NCBI RefSeq assembly: GCF_019039055.1
Contig: NZ_JAHOPB010000001.1
Span: 124,001-188,000 of the forward strand
Direction of reading: 5' to 3'
Source: Reyranella humidisoli
Lineage (GTDB): Bacteria > Pseudomonadota > Alphaproteobacteria > Reyranellales > Reyranellaceae
Length of the DNA: 64,000 nt
A program made the translations under genes and the position numbers. Numbering within the stretch: position 1 is the first letter of the stretch; every line of letters starts with the position of its first letter. The notes below the pieces were generated by a model. That model saw nothing but the letters and a program-made list of their open reading frames with translations. It made no database searches and was not told the origin of the DNA. Below, piece by piece: positions 8,810 to 19,418 of this stretch.

Positions 8810-10114
8810 TTACTTGGCCGCCTTGCCGATGCACTTGTTGGCGACGGTGTCGAAGTTTCCGCAGTTCACGGGCTTCGTCCAGTCGGCCTTCAGGTTCTTG
8901 GAGTCGTCGAGGATCGGCGACCACGCGGCGCCCGGGACGAGGCCGGGGGTCTTCCACACCACGTCGAACTGGCCATTGGCCTCGATCTCACCGATCAGCA
9001 CCGGCTTGGTGATGTGATGGTTCGGCAGCATCTCGGAGATCCCGCCCGTCAGGTTGGGGACCTTGATGCCGATGATCGCGTCGATCACCTTGTCGGGGTC
9101 GATCGTGCCGGCCTTCTTGACCGCCTCGACCCACATCTTGAAGCCAATCACGGAAGCTTCCATCGGATCGTTGGTCACGCGCTTGGCGTTCTTGGTGAAG
9201 GCCTGCCAGGTCTTGATGAACTCCGCGTTGGCCGGATCCTTGACCGACTGGAAGTAGTTCCAGGCCGCCAGATGGCCGACCAGCGGCTTGGTGTCGATGC
9301 CGGCCAGCTCTTCTTCGCCGACCGAGAACGCCACGACCGGGATGTCCTTGGCCTTGATGCCCTGGTTGCCGAGTTCCTTGTAGAACGGAACGTTGGCGTC
9401 GCCGTTGATGGTCGACACGACGGCGGTCTTCTTGCCGGCCGAGCCGAACTTCTTGATATCGGCCACGATCGACTGCCAGTCGGCATGACCGAACGGCGTG
9501 TAGTTGATCATGATGTCTTCCTTCGCGACGCCCTTCTGGAGCAGGTACGCCTCGAGGATCTTGTTGGTCGTGCGCGGATAGACGTAGTCGGTACCGGCCA
9601 GGACCCAGCGCTTCACGTCGCCGCCGTCCTTGCTCATCAGGTAGTCGACTGCCGGGATCGCCTGCTGGTTCGGCGCGGCGCCGGTGTAGAACACGTTACG
9701 CTGGCTCTCCTGGCCCTCGTACTGGACCGGGTAGAAGAGGATGCCGTTCAGCTCCTCGAACACCGGCAGCACCGACTTGCGGCTGACCGAGGTCCAGCAG
9801 CCGAACACCACGGCGACCTTTTCCTTCTGCAACAGCTCGCGCGCCTTCTCGGCGAACAGCGGCCAGTTCGACGCCGGGTCGACCACAACGGCCTCGAGCT
9901 TCTTGCCCAGGAGGCCGCCCTTCTTGTTCTGCTCCTCGACCATCATCAGCACGACGTCCTTCAGGGTCGTCTCGCTGATCGCCATCGTGCCCGACAATGA
10001 ATGGAGGATGCCGACCTTGATCGTATCCCCCGCCTGCGCGAACGCGCTGGTCGCCGCGCTGGCCACCAGGCCGGCGGCAACGAGGCCCGTCCGCATGAGT
10101 GTTCCCAATTTCAT
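8810..10114 (-). CDS. urtA: Urea ABC transporter substrate-binding protein UrtA
   Basis: This 434-residue periplasmic urea-binding protein has a cleavable signal peptide ending near SAFAQA. Family landmarks are KVGILHSLSGTMAISE, DPASNWPLFAEKARELL, VFGCWTSVSRKSVLPVFEE and NGILFYPVQYEGQESQRNVFYTGA, which are diagnostic for UrtA rather than amino-acid LivJ. A strong ribosome site (AAGGAGAG) precedes the ATG, and a sigma-54 type promoter element lies about 50 bases upstream. It is the first gene of urtABCDE. Confidence 0.95.
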   Translation of the reverse strand: MKLGTLMRTGLVAAGLVASAATSAFAQAGDTIKVGILHSLSGTMAISETTLKDVVLMMVEEQNKKGGLLGKKLEAVVVDPASNWPLFAEKARELLQKEKVAVVFGCWTSVSRKSVLPVFEELNGILFYPVQYEGQESQRNVFYTGAAPNQQAIPAVDYLMSKDGGDVKRWVLAGTDYVYPRTTNKILEAYLLQKGVAKEDIMINYTPFGHADWQSIVADIKKFGSAGKKTAVVSTINGDANVPFYKELGNQGIKAKDIPVVAFSVGEEELAGIDTKPLVGHLAAWNYFQSVKDPANAEFIKTWQAFTKNAKRVTNDPMEASVIGFKMWVEAVKKAGTIDPDKVIDAIIGIKVPNLTGGISEMLPNHHITKPVLIGEIEANGQFDVVWKTPGLVPGAAWSPILDDSKNLKADWTKPVNCGNFDTVANKCIGKAAK

Positions 10115-10162
10115 CCCGCTCTCCTTGAACTTCGACGGTTCTCCCCGCCGGAAATCAAGGAA

Positions 10163-10178
10163 AGCGAAAATCGTGCCA
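10163..10178 (-). promoter_or_regulatory. Sigma-54 (-24/-12) promoter element of urtABCDE
   Basis: On the minus strand the sequence TGGCACGATTTTCGCT matches the RpoN consensus TGGCACG-N4-TTGCW except for C in place of the second T. GG and GC have the required spacing. Transcription would start about 37 bases before urtA. Sigma-54 control of urea uptake through NtrC is known in many proteobacteria. The activator site itself is not visible to me and would lie within ureJ. Confidence 0.7.
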
Positions 10179-10205
10179 AACCAGCCGATGCCCTTGGGGA
10201 AGGGA

Positions 10206-10778
10206 TTAATTGGCGATCAGCACCAGCGCGCCGCCGGCCATGACCGCACCGCCCAGGGCGCGGATTGCGACGTCGCCGAGCGAGCGCCGCGCAACCCAGC
10301 CGAGCCCCAGTCCCGCCGCGTGCAACAGAGCCGTCGCTGCCACGAAGCCCAAGATGTAGAGGCCGGTCCCACTGGTCGGCGCTTCGATGGCGTGGGCATA
10401 CCCATGGAACACTGCAAAAAGTCCGACGACGGCCATGGCCGCCACGGACGGAAGACGCACCGCAGCCACGATGAGGGCGCCGAGGACCAATACGGACCCG
10501 ACGATGATCGCCTCAGCAAGAGGCAGTTTTATGCCTGCGAATCCGGCAGCTGCCCCGACAAGCATCATTGCGATGAAAGAAGCCGGCACGAGGTATGCGG
10601 CGGCCGGCCGCTTGACCGCCAGCATCGAGGCCCAGACGCCGACGCCGACCATCGCCAGCAAATGATCAAGTCCGGTGAAGGGATGAGCAAATCCGGACGT
10701 TTCGTGGCCCGAGTGAGCCAGCACCGGGGTCGCCACCATGACGAGCAGGGCCGCCAGGCGAATGGATCGAATGTTCAT
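10206..10778 (-). CDS. ureJ: HupE/UreJ family membrane protein
   Basis: This 190-residue protein has a signal-like N-terminus followed by a His-containing start (LAHSGHE) and the family hallmark HPFTGLDHLLAMVGVGVWAS. Five to six hydrophobic segments follow. HupE/UreJ proteins act in nickel uptake or supply for hydrogenase and urease. Its place directly after ureG supports the urease role. It ends 91 bases before the urtA start, so it closes the ure block. Confidence 0.85.
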   Translation of the reverse strand: MNIRSIRLAALLVMVATPVLAHSGHETSGFAHPFTGLDHLLAMVGVGVWASMLAVKRPAAAYLVPASFIAMMLVGAAAGFAGIKLPLAEAIIVGSVLVLGALIVAAVRLPSVAAMAVVGLFAVFHGYAHAIEAPTSGTGLYILGFVAATALLHAAGLGLGWVARRSLGDVAIRALGGAVMAGGALVLIAN

Positions 10779-10803
10779 TGAATTCTCCTGTTTATGCGGG
10801 GAC

Positions 10804-11423
<620 letters not shown>

Positions 11424-11427
<4 letters not shown>

Positions 11428-11852
11428 CTGTCCAGTTCTCCGGCCACCAGGGCGATGTATCCCACGCCGAGCAGGAGGCAGTAGGGCGAATAGTACTTCC
11501 GGTTGCGCGTGGCAAACGGCTCGATCGTGAAGTGCGCCTTCCAGCGCGCACTGAAACCGGCGATGCCGCGCGCCATGAAGATGCCGGCGATCGCATAGGT
11601 GCCGGCCAGCACCACGGGCTCGTGGATCCGGCCCATCACGTACCAGGGCCACAGCGCCATCGCAGCAAGCGCCAGCGCGACCAGAAAGCACTGCCAGGCC
11701 GGCGGCATGCGGCGGCGGCCGTCGCCGACGACGCTTCGCGCCAAAGCTTCCTCGCTGGCTTCCGGCCAATGGCTGCCCATGCCCCACATCGCATGGAGGA
11801 CGGCGACGGCGCCGACGCCGATCGTCAGGAGAACAGCCATCAAAGCAGTCAT
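11424..11852 (-). CDS. DUF3995-like integral membrane protein in the urease operon
   Basis: This 142-residue protein has four hydrophobic segments, a [20 protein letters not shown] loop after the first, and an arginine-rich patch before the second. It resembles the DUF3995 family of small membrane proteins, whose function is unknown to me. It overlaps ureF upstream and ureG downstream by 4 bases each, which ties it tightly to urease expression. A role in metal or urea/ammonia handling is only a guess from position. Confidence 0.65.
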
Positions 11853-12532
11853 GAGCGGAAGAGCCGTGTGTATTGGATTTCGTGACGGAGCGAGCACCAG
11901 TCGAGGAGCGGCGTCGCCGTGCCGACATCGTCGAGGGATTCGACGGCGACGGCCGCTTGGGCAGTGTCATGAACGGCAGATTCCAGGGCTGCAAGCGCGA
12001 CCTGTCCGTCGGTCTGGCCGAGCGGCACGGCACGCAACGCGGCCGAGATGAGATTGGCGGTGAAGGCGTGGAGATAGCCCGTCAGCGCCTGTTCCAGCGC
12101 GATGCCATGGACCGCGGCAGCCAGCGCCACGGCGACCGGCAAGGCCAGTTCGCCCTCGAGGCGCCGGTGCGCCTCGTCCAGCGCCTGGTGCGGCCAGGCC
12201 GTCCGGGTGATCGAGAGGAACGAGCCGCCCTGCTGCCGCGATTCCAGCGCCATCTCGGCGGTGCCGCGCCAGGCGGCAGCGCGCTCGGCCACCGCGTCGA
12301 ACGACGGCCAGTCGCCGGCGGACGCAGCCCGCCAGCCTGCTGCGAACAGGGCGCCGTCGACCGCGCCGGTCCCACGCCTCAGCACGCTGTCCAGCCAACC
12401 GACCAGCGAGGCACGATCCTTGATCAAGCCCTCTTCGACGGCAGTCTCGACGCCGTGGCTGTAGCTGAAGGCGCCGACCGGATAGGCCGGCGAGAGCCAG
12501 GCAAGCAGGCGATAGAGCGGGTCGCTAGCCAT
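11849..12532 (-). CDS. ureF: Urease accessory protein UreF
   Basis: This 227-residue all-helical chaperone forms the UreD-UreF-UreG nickel-insertion complex. Landmarks are [19 protein letters not shown] at the N-terminus, [10 protein letters not shown] in the middle and the conserved C-terminal [12 protein letters not shown]. The start at 12532 gives the standard N-terminus. Upstream ATGs at 12544 and 12556 lie inside ureE. It overlaps ureE and the DUF3995 gene, consistent with coupled translation. Confidence 0.95.
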   Translation of the reverse strand: MASDPLYRLLAWLSPAYPVGAFSYSHGVETAVEEGLIKDRASLVGWLDSVLRRGTGAVDGALFAAGWRAASAGDWPSFDAVAERAAAWRGTAEMALESRQQGGSFLSITRTAWPHQALDEAHRRLEGELALPVAVALAAAVHGIALEQALTGYLHAFTANLISAALRAVPLGQTDGQVALAALESAVHDTAQAAVAVESLDDVGTATPLLDWCSLRHEIQYTRLFRS

Positions 12533-13013
12533 GACGCTCCGCATGCAGACCGCCATGGCGATGGCCGGTATCGTGATTGTGCTGGCCGTAGGCGCCGCCC
12601 TCCGGGTCGAACGGCACGCGCACCTTGCGCACCTCGGCGCCCAGCCCCTTCAGCATGTCGACGATGACGTGATCGTCGCGGATCAGGATGCGGTCGCTGT
12701 CGATCTGGGTCGGCAGGTGGCGGTTGCCGAGATGCCAGGCCAGCCGCGCGAACGACGCGGCGTCGCGGCCGCGCACCTCGACGAGATCCTCGTCCGCGGC
12801 CTTCACCTCGACATAGCCGCCTTCCTCCAGCTTCAAGCCGTCGCCCTCGTGCAGCACCACGGGCTCGACAAGGTCGAGCAGGAAGTCGAGACCGCCATCG
12901 CCCAGCATACGCAGGCGCCGGCGGTAGCGATCGTCGAACAGGAGAGTGACGGTGTCGGTGCGTTCCGCCACCGGCCAGCGGCCGGCGCGCACGACTTCGA
13001 TGGCGCGCTTCAT
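12525..13013 (-). CDS. ureE: Urease accessory nickel metallochaperone UreE
   Basis: This 162-residue UreE has the N-terminal peptide-binding domain with FDDRYRRRLRM. The metal-binding domain has LAWHLGNRHLPTQ, DHVIVDMLKGLGAEV and FDPEGGAYG. A His-rich tail ([20 protein letters not shown]) ends the protein, as expected for a nickel-storing UreE. It starts 2 bases after ureBC. Confidence 0.95.
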   Translation of the reverse strand: MKRAIEVVRAGRWPVAERTDTVTLLFDDRYRRRLRMLGDGGLDFLLDLVEPVVLHEGDGLKLEEGGYVEVKAADEDLVEVRGRDAASFARLAWHLGNRHLPTQIDSDRILIRDDHVIVDMLKGLGAEVRKVRVPFDPEGGAYGQHNHDTGHRHGGLHAERHG

Positions 13014-13015
13014 GG

Positions 13016-15061
<2,046 letters not shown>

Positions 15062-15072
15062 GGCGTGTCTCC

Positions 15073-15375
15073 TCAGCGGATCGGTGCGTGAACGGTGACG
15101 AGCTTGGTGCCGTCGGGAAAGGTCGCCTCGACCTGGATCTCGGCCAGCATGTCGGCGATGCCGTCCATCACCTGCGCCCGCGAGATCACGTGCGCGCCGT
15201 CGCGCATGAGGTCGGCGACCGAGCGTCCGTCGCGCGCGCCCTCGACGACGAAATCGGTAATCAGCGCCACGGCCTCGGGATAGTTGAGCTTCACGCCGCG
15301 CTCCAGGCGGCGGCGCGCCACGACCGCTGCCATGGCCACCAGGAGCTTGTCCTTCTCACGCGGCGTCAAATTCAT
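15073..15375 (-). CDS. ureA: Urease gamma subunit UreA
   Basis: This 100-residue separate gamma subunit begins [13 protein letters not shown] and contains [29 protein letters not shown] and [19 protein letters not shown], all canonical. It is encoded 11 bases upstream of the beta-alpha fusion, so this urease has a two-gene rather than three-gene structural set. The division differs from the gamma-beta fusion of Helicobacter. Confidence 0.96.
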   Translation of the reverse strand: MNLTPREKDKLLVAMAAVVARRRLERGVKLNYPEAVALITDFVVEGARDGRSVADLMRDGAHVISRAQVMDGIADMLAEIQVEATFPDGTKLVTVHAPIR

Positions 15376-15427
15376 CGACCGTTTCCCCCTGCCGGTTGCG
15401 CCCGACTATAGCGCGACCGGGTTTGCA

Positions 15428-16258
15428 TCAAACATGCCAAACGCGAGGCAGCCGGCGACCACGAAACTCGGTGAGAAACCGGATGGTCGCGTGGCGCACC
15501 GCGGTCGCTTCGCCGAGCAGACGCGCGACCATGATGCCGTTCACGACGGTGACCCCCGCCCGCACCGCGTCTGCAGCCTCGAGCAGCGCGCGGGCTTTCT
15601 CAAAATGCGGTTGCGGCGCGTCCCACACGCCGATCACGGTCGCCAGCGCATTGGCCGTGCCGAAACCGGCACCGTCCGGCGTCTCGCCCTCGACCCGCAA
15701 AGTATCGGTCCAGGCGAGGCGGCCGGGCCGGCGCACCGACCAGGCATCGAGCAGCAGGCCCGAGGCGAATCGTTCGCCCGAGGCGCCACGGCCCAGCACC
15801 ACCATTTCGCAGGCGAGCAGAGAGCCGCCCTCGACGACCTCGGCCACAGTCCGCCGCTTCAGCCGCGATCCCTCGAAGACGATGGTTTCCTGCGGCAGCC
15901 AGTCGAGCGTTGCGCCCTCGGCCACCCGGACGTCGACATCGATGGTGCAGGCAACGCTTCCACGGGACGCGCGATAGATCTTTTCCGCCGCCTGGGTGGT
16001 GGCGACCGCCTCCGCTCCCGGGCCGATCTCGACTGACATCCTCAGCGCATCGCCGCCCGTGACGCCCCCCGAGGTGGTGATCATCACGGCCTGCGGCGGT
16101 TCGCCCAGTTCGGGCTTGGGGAACAAGACCCGGCAGGGGTCGCGTTGATAGAGGTCGCCCAGGCGCGTTTTGCCGTCCCGCAGGTCGAAGGTGACGCGGC
16201 TTTCGCCGGACGCGCGCTGCATGCGGCCAGGCGAGGCAGGGGATGGGCTGGTGGTCAT
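15428..16258 (-). CDS. ureD: Urease accessory protein UreD
   Basis: This 276-residue scaffold protein of the nickel-insertion complex carries the landmarks TRLGDLYQRDPCRVLFP, ITTSGGVTGGDALRM, TTQAAEKIYRAS and LDWLPQETIVFEGSRL. It is first in the urease block, 52 bases before ureA. The ATG at 16258 is only 30 bases from the divergent greB start, so its promoter must overlap greB. A weak sigma-54-like element is there. Confidence 0.94.
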   Translation of the reverse strand: MTTSPSPASPGRMQRASGESRVTFDLRDGKTRLGDLYQRDPCRVLFPKPELGEPPQAVMITTSGGVTGGDALRMSVEIGPGAEAVATTQAAEKIYRASRGSVACTIDVDVRVAEGATLDWLPQETIVFEGSRLKRRTVAEVVEGGSLLACEMVVLGRGASGERFASGLLLDAWSVRRPGRLAWTDTLRVEGETPDGAGFGTANALATVIGVWDAPQPHFEKARALLEAADAVRAGVTVVNGIMVARLLGEATAVRHATIRFLTEFRGRRLPRVWHV

Positions 16259-16288
16259 CGGCCCCGACTTGATAGATTAAGGATTGAA

Positions 16289-16840
16289 ATGAGCAAGGCC
16301 TTCACCAAGGAAAGCGACGACGGCGACGAGGACGACCTGCCCGACGACGTGGGCGGACTGCCGGCCGGCGCGAAGAACTACATGACCCCGCAGGGCTTTG
16401 AGCGCATGCGGGAAGAACTGATGACGCTGATGCGCAAGGAGCGGCCCGAGGTCGTGCAGGTCGTGTCGTGGGCGGCCGCCAACGGCGACCGTTCGGAGAA
16501 CGGCGACTATCTCTACGGCAAGAAGCGTCTGCGCGAGATCGACCGCCGCCTCCGTTTCCTCAGCAAGCGCCTCGAACGCTCCGAGGTCGTCGACCCGGCC
16601 AAGCGGCCCAAGACCGACCAGGTGTTCTTCGGCGCGACCGTGACCTACGTGAATTCGAAGGACGAGGAACGCACGGTCAAGATCGTGGGCGTGGATGAAG
16701 TGGATCCCGGTCGCGGCCATGTAAGCTGGATCTCCCCCATTGCCCGCGCCCTCATGCGGGCCCACGAGGGCGACGCCGTACGCATGCACACGCCCGGCGG
16801 CGAGGAAGAGATCGAGATATTGAAGGTCACCTACGTTTGA
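16289..16840 (+). CDS. greB: Transcription elongation factor GreB
   Basis: This 183-residue Gre factor rescues backtracked RNA polymerase by stimulating transcript cleavage. The N-terminal coiled coil contains ANGDRSENGDYLYGKKRLREID, with the acidic tip residues (D and E of NGDRSENGDY), and RRLRFLSKRLE, which is typical of GreB. The C-terminal FKBP-like domain includes VFFGATVTYV and SWISPIARALMRAHEGD. An acidic lead of about 20 residues (SDDGDEDDLPDD) precedes the usual GreB start. The last 14 bases overlap the convergent pcaB. Confidence 0.93.
   Translation: MSKAFTKESDDGDEDDLPDDVGGLPAGAKNYMTPQGFERMREELMTLMRKERPEVVQVVSWAAANGDRSENGDYLYGKKRLREIDRRLRFLSKRLERSEVVDPAKRPKTDQVFFGATVTYVNSKDEERTVKIVGVDEVDPGRGHVSWISPIARALMRAHEGDAVRMHTPGGEEEIEILKVTYV
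16292..16307 (-). promoter_or_regulatory. Weak sigma-54-like element before ureD
   Basis: On the minus strand TGGTGAAGGCCTTGCT has the TGG and TTGCT blocks of the RpoN consensus at correct spacing but lacks the CACG part. It lies inside the first codons of greB, about 34 bases before ureD. I list it because urtA and atzG have better matches. Alone it could be chance. Confidence 0.35.
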
Positions 16841-18128
16841 GGTCGGCGAGCAACCGGTCGACGAACTTGGGCGAGTAACCGAGGAGCGCCGCTTCGTCGG
16901 CCAGTTCCTTTTCGAGCCGGCCGAGCGCCTCGATGAACGAGCCGCCCTTGGCCAGCGCCTTCTCGACGAGCGCGTGCGCCTCGTGCTTGCCCATCTTGGC
17001 CGCCAGCAGGAAGGTCGCGCGCTCGGCGAGGACCGCGGCTTCGGCGGCGTCCATGTTGGCCTGCAGCGCGTCGGGCTCGATAACGAGGCCTCCGGCGACT
17101 TCGGCCATCGCCTCGACCGCGGAACCCAGGCACTCGACCAGCGCGGAGAGGGTTGGCCATTCGGCCTGCCAGCCGCCCAGCGCGCGCTCATGCTCCTGCG
17201 GCATCGCCGCCACGATGGTCGCGGCCAGCATCGGCGCACGCGCCGCCGCCGACAGGATGAGCGCCGCGCTGACGGGGTTGCGCTTGTGCGGCATGGTGGA
17301 CGAACTGCCACGACCGGGGCCCGACGGTTCGGCCGCCTCGCCCACTTCGACCTGCATCATCAGCGATATGTCGCGCGACGCCTTGGCGAGCGCGCCGACG
17401 ACCAGCGCACAATCCTGCGCCAGGGCGGCGACGCGAACGCGCTGCGTGAACCACGGTCCGGGCGGCAAAGTGAGCTTCAGCTGCCTGGCCAGCCCCTTCA
17501 TCACGCGCTCGGCGGCCGGGCCCAGCGCCGTCAGGCTGCCCGAGGCGCCACCGAATTGCACGATCTGCGTTTCCGCAAAGCTCTCCGCCAGACGACGCTT
17601 CGCGCGATCGATGTCGGAGGCCCAGCCGGCGATCTTCTGGCCGAGCGCCAGCGGCGTCGCCGGCTGCAGCAGGGTGCGGCCCAGCATGGGAGTCGCGCGG
17701 TGCTTCCTTGCGAGACGGGCAAGCGCCGTAACGATGCCGTCGAGCGCCTTCAGCAACGGCGGCAGCGCCTCGCCGAACTGCAGCACCATCGCCGTGTCGA
17801 TCACGTCCTGGCTGGTAGCGCCCCAATGGACGTAGTCGGCCGCCTTCACATCCCGCTGGCGCACCCGTTCGGTCAGCGCCTTCACCACCGGCACGGTGAG
17901 CGTCGCCGTGCGACGCGCCGCGGCCGCCAGCGGCGCGGGATCGTAGAGCGACGGATCGCAGGCTTTGACGATCACCGATGCGGCGCGCTTCGGGATCAGG
18001 CCCGCAGCCGCGGTGGCTTCGGCCAACGCCGCCTCGAAGCGCAGCATATGGCGCAAGGTCGCCAGGTCGGAGAAGCAATCGGCGGTCGCCGCCGACGAGC
18101 CCAGCGCGGAGACGAGACGGACGGTCAT
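16827..18128 (-). CDS. pcaB: 3-carboxy-cis,cis-muconate cycloisomerase PcaB
   Basis: This 433-residue enzyme of the fumarase/aspartase superfamily converts 3-carboxy-cis,cis-muconate to 4-carboxymuconolactone in the protocatechuate branch of the beta-ketoadipate pathway. The superfamily signature GSSSTMPHKRNPVSAA holds the flexible catalytic loop. VHWGATSQDVIDTA and RTLLQPATPLALGQKIAGW are typical of PcaB. It lies 4 bases after pcaG in a pcaH-pcaG-pcaB unit. Other pca genes (pcaC, pcaD, pcaIJ) are not in this window. Confidence 0.9.
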   Translation of the reverse strand: MTVRLVSALGSSAATADCFSDLATLRHMLRFEAALAEATAAAGLIPKRAASVIVKACDPSLYDPAPLAAAARRTATLTVPVVKALTERVRQRDVKAADYVHWGATSQDVIDTAMVLQFGEALPPLLKALDGIVTALARLARKHRATPMLGRTLLQPATPLALGQKIAGWASDIDRAKRRLAESFAETQIVQFGGASGSLTALGPAAERVMKGLARQLKLTLPPGPWFTQRVRVAALAQDCALVVGALAKASRDISLMMQVEVGEAAEPSGPGRGSSSTMPHKRNPVSAALILSAAARAPMLAATIVAAMPQEHERALGGWQAEWPTLSALVECLGSAVEAMAEVAGGLVIEPDALQANMDAAEAAVLAERATFLLAAKMGKHEAHALVEKALAKGGSFIEALGRLEKELADEAALLGYSPKFVDRLLADLKRR

Positions 18129-18132
18129 GGGC

Positions 18133-18696
18133 TCAGCAGTCGAAGAAGACGGTTTCGTTCGGGCCGCCGAGATAGAGCGGCAGCCGCCACACGCCCACCG
18201 CGTCGCGCTTGGCGATCAGCGTGGCGCGGCGCTCCGGTTCGACCAGATTGAGGACCGGATCCTCGGCCAGCGCCGGATCGCCATCGAAATAGAGGCGTGT
18301 CGCGAGACGATTGAGGACACCACGCGCGAACACCGAGATGTTGACGTGGGCCGCCTGCAGGCCGCCGGCCGGCCACGGTACGCGGCCAGGCTTCACGGTG
18401 CCGAACCGCGCGCAGCCTTGCGTGTCGGTGGACGCGCGGCCGTAACCCTCGAAGCCCGCATCGAGCGGCAGGTTGCGGCGATCCTCGGGATGGTTGTAGC
18501 GGCCGTGGCTGTTGGCCTGCCAGATTTCGAGCAGCCCGTCGGGCACGATGATGCCGTCGGCATCGTGCAGGGTCAGCGCGATCTCGATCCGCTCGCCCGT
18601 AACGCCCGCCGGCGCGAGATCGTGGCGATAGGCATTGACCACCGTGCCGAAATAGAACGGCCCGATCGTCTGCGACGGCGTCAGCGCGCGGCTCAT
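18133..18696 (-). CDS. pcaG: Protocatechuate 3,4-dioxygenase alpha subunit PcaG
   Basis: This 187-residue intradiol dioxygenase subunit begins with the family start LTPSQTIGPFYFGT. It keeps the fold (GLLEIWQANSHGRYNHPED, GRVPWPAGGLQAAHVNISVFARG) but has AHVN where the beta subunit has the iron-binding HIH, as expected for the non-catalytic alpha chain. It overlaps pcaH by 4 bases. Confidence 0.93.
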   Translation of the reverse strand: MSRALTPSQTIGPFYFGTVVNAYRHDLAPAGVTGERIEIALTLHDADGIIVPDGLLEIWQANSHGRYNHPEDRRNLPLDAGFEGYGRASTDTQGCARFGTVKPGRVPWPAGGLQAAHVNISVFARGVLNRLATRLYFDGDPALAEDPVLNLVEPERRATLIAKRDAVGVWRLPLYLGGPNETVFFDC

Positions 18697-19397
18697 GTGT
18701 TCTCCATCGGCGTGGCGTTGCGGCCGCGCAGCACGATGTCGAAGCGGTAGGCCAGCGCCCATTGAGGCTGCGTCGCCTCCATGTCGAAGGCCGCCTGCAG
18801 ACGCGCCCGCGCAGCCTCGGGCACCGAATTGTAGATCGGGTCGAAGGCCAGCAACGGATCCTGCGGAAAGTACATCTGCGTGATCAGGCGCGTGGCGAAG
18901 GCGGGCCCGAACAGCGAGAAGTGGATGTGCGCCGGCCGCCAGGCATTGTGGTGGTTGCCCCAGGGATAGGCGCCGGGCTTGATGGTGACGAACCTGTAGT
19001 TGCCATCGGCATCGGCGCGCGCGCGACCGCCGCCGTAGAAATTGGGATCGAGCGGCGCGTCGTGCTGGTCGCCGGGATGATGGTAGCGGCCGGCGGCATT
19101 GCACTGCCAGATCTCGACCAGCGCCTCGGGGACCGGCTTGCCGTCCTCGTCGAGCACGCGGCCCTGGACGATGATGCGTTCGCCCAGGGGCTCGCCCATA
19201 CGACGGCGCGTGAGGTCGTTCTCGACCGCATCAAGCCGCTCCTCGCGCAGCAGCGGCCCGGTGATCTCCGACAGCGAGTGCGGCAGCACGATCGCCGGCC
19301 TGGACGGCGAGCGGCTGACCGTGGATTTGTAGGCGGGCGACAGGTTGGCCGGGTGATCCTGCCCTGCCACGGGCCGACGGTAGGTTTCCTCTTTCAT
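18693..19397 (-). CDS. pcaH: Protocatechuate 3,4-dioxygenase beta subunit PcaH
   Basis: This 234-residue catalytic subunit carries the four Fe(III) ligands at Tyr105 (AAGRYHHPGD), Tyr144 (GAYPWGNHH), His157 and His159 (RPAHIHFSLFG). The enzyme opens protocatechuate between the two hydroxyl-bearing carbons to 3-carboxy-cis,cis-muconate, the substrate of PcaB encoded downstream. The N-terminal arm before the domain is normal in length. Confidence 0.95.
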   Translation of the reverse strand: MKEETYRRPVAGQDHPANLSPAYKSTVSRSPSRPAIVLPHSLSEITGPLLREERLDAVENDLTRRRMGEPLGERIIVQGRVLDEDGKPVPEALVEIWQCNAAGRYHHPGDQHDAPLDPNFYGGGRARADADGNYRFVTIKPGAYPWGNHHNAWRPAHIHFSLFGPAFATRLITQMYFPQDPLLAFDPIYNSVPEAARARLQAAFDMEATQPQWALAYRFDIVLRGRNATPMENT

Positions 19398-19418
19398 GCC
19401 GCCAAGCTTAGCGCCGGC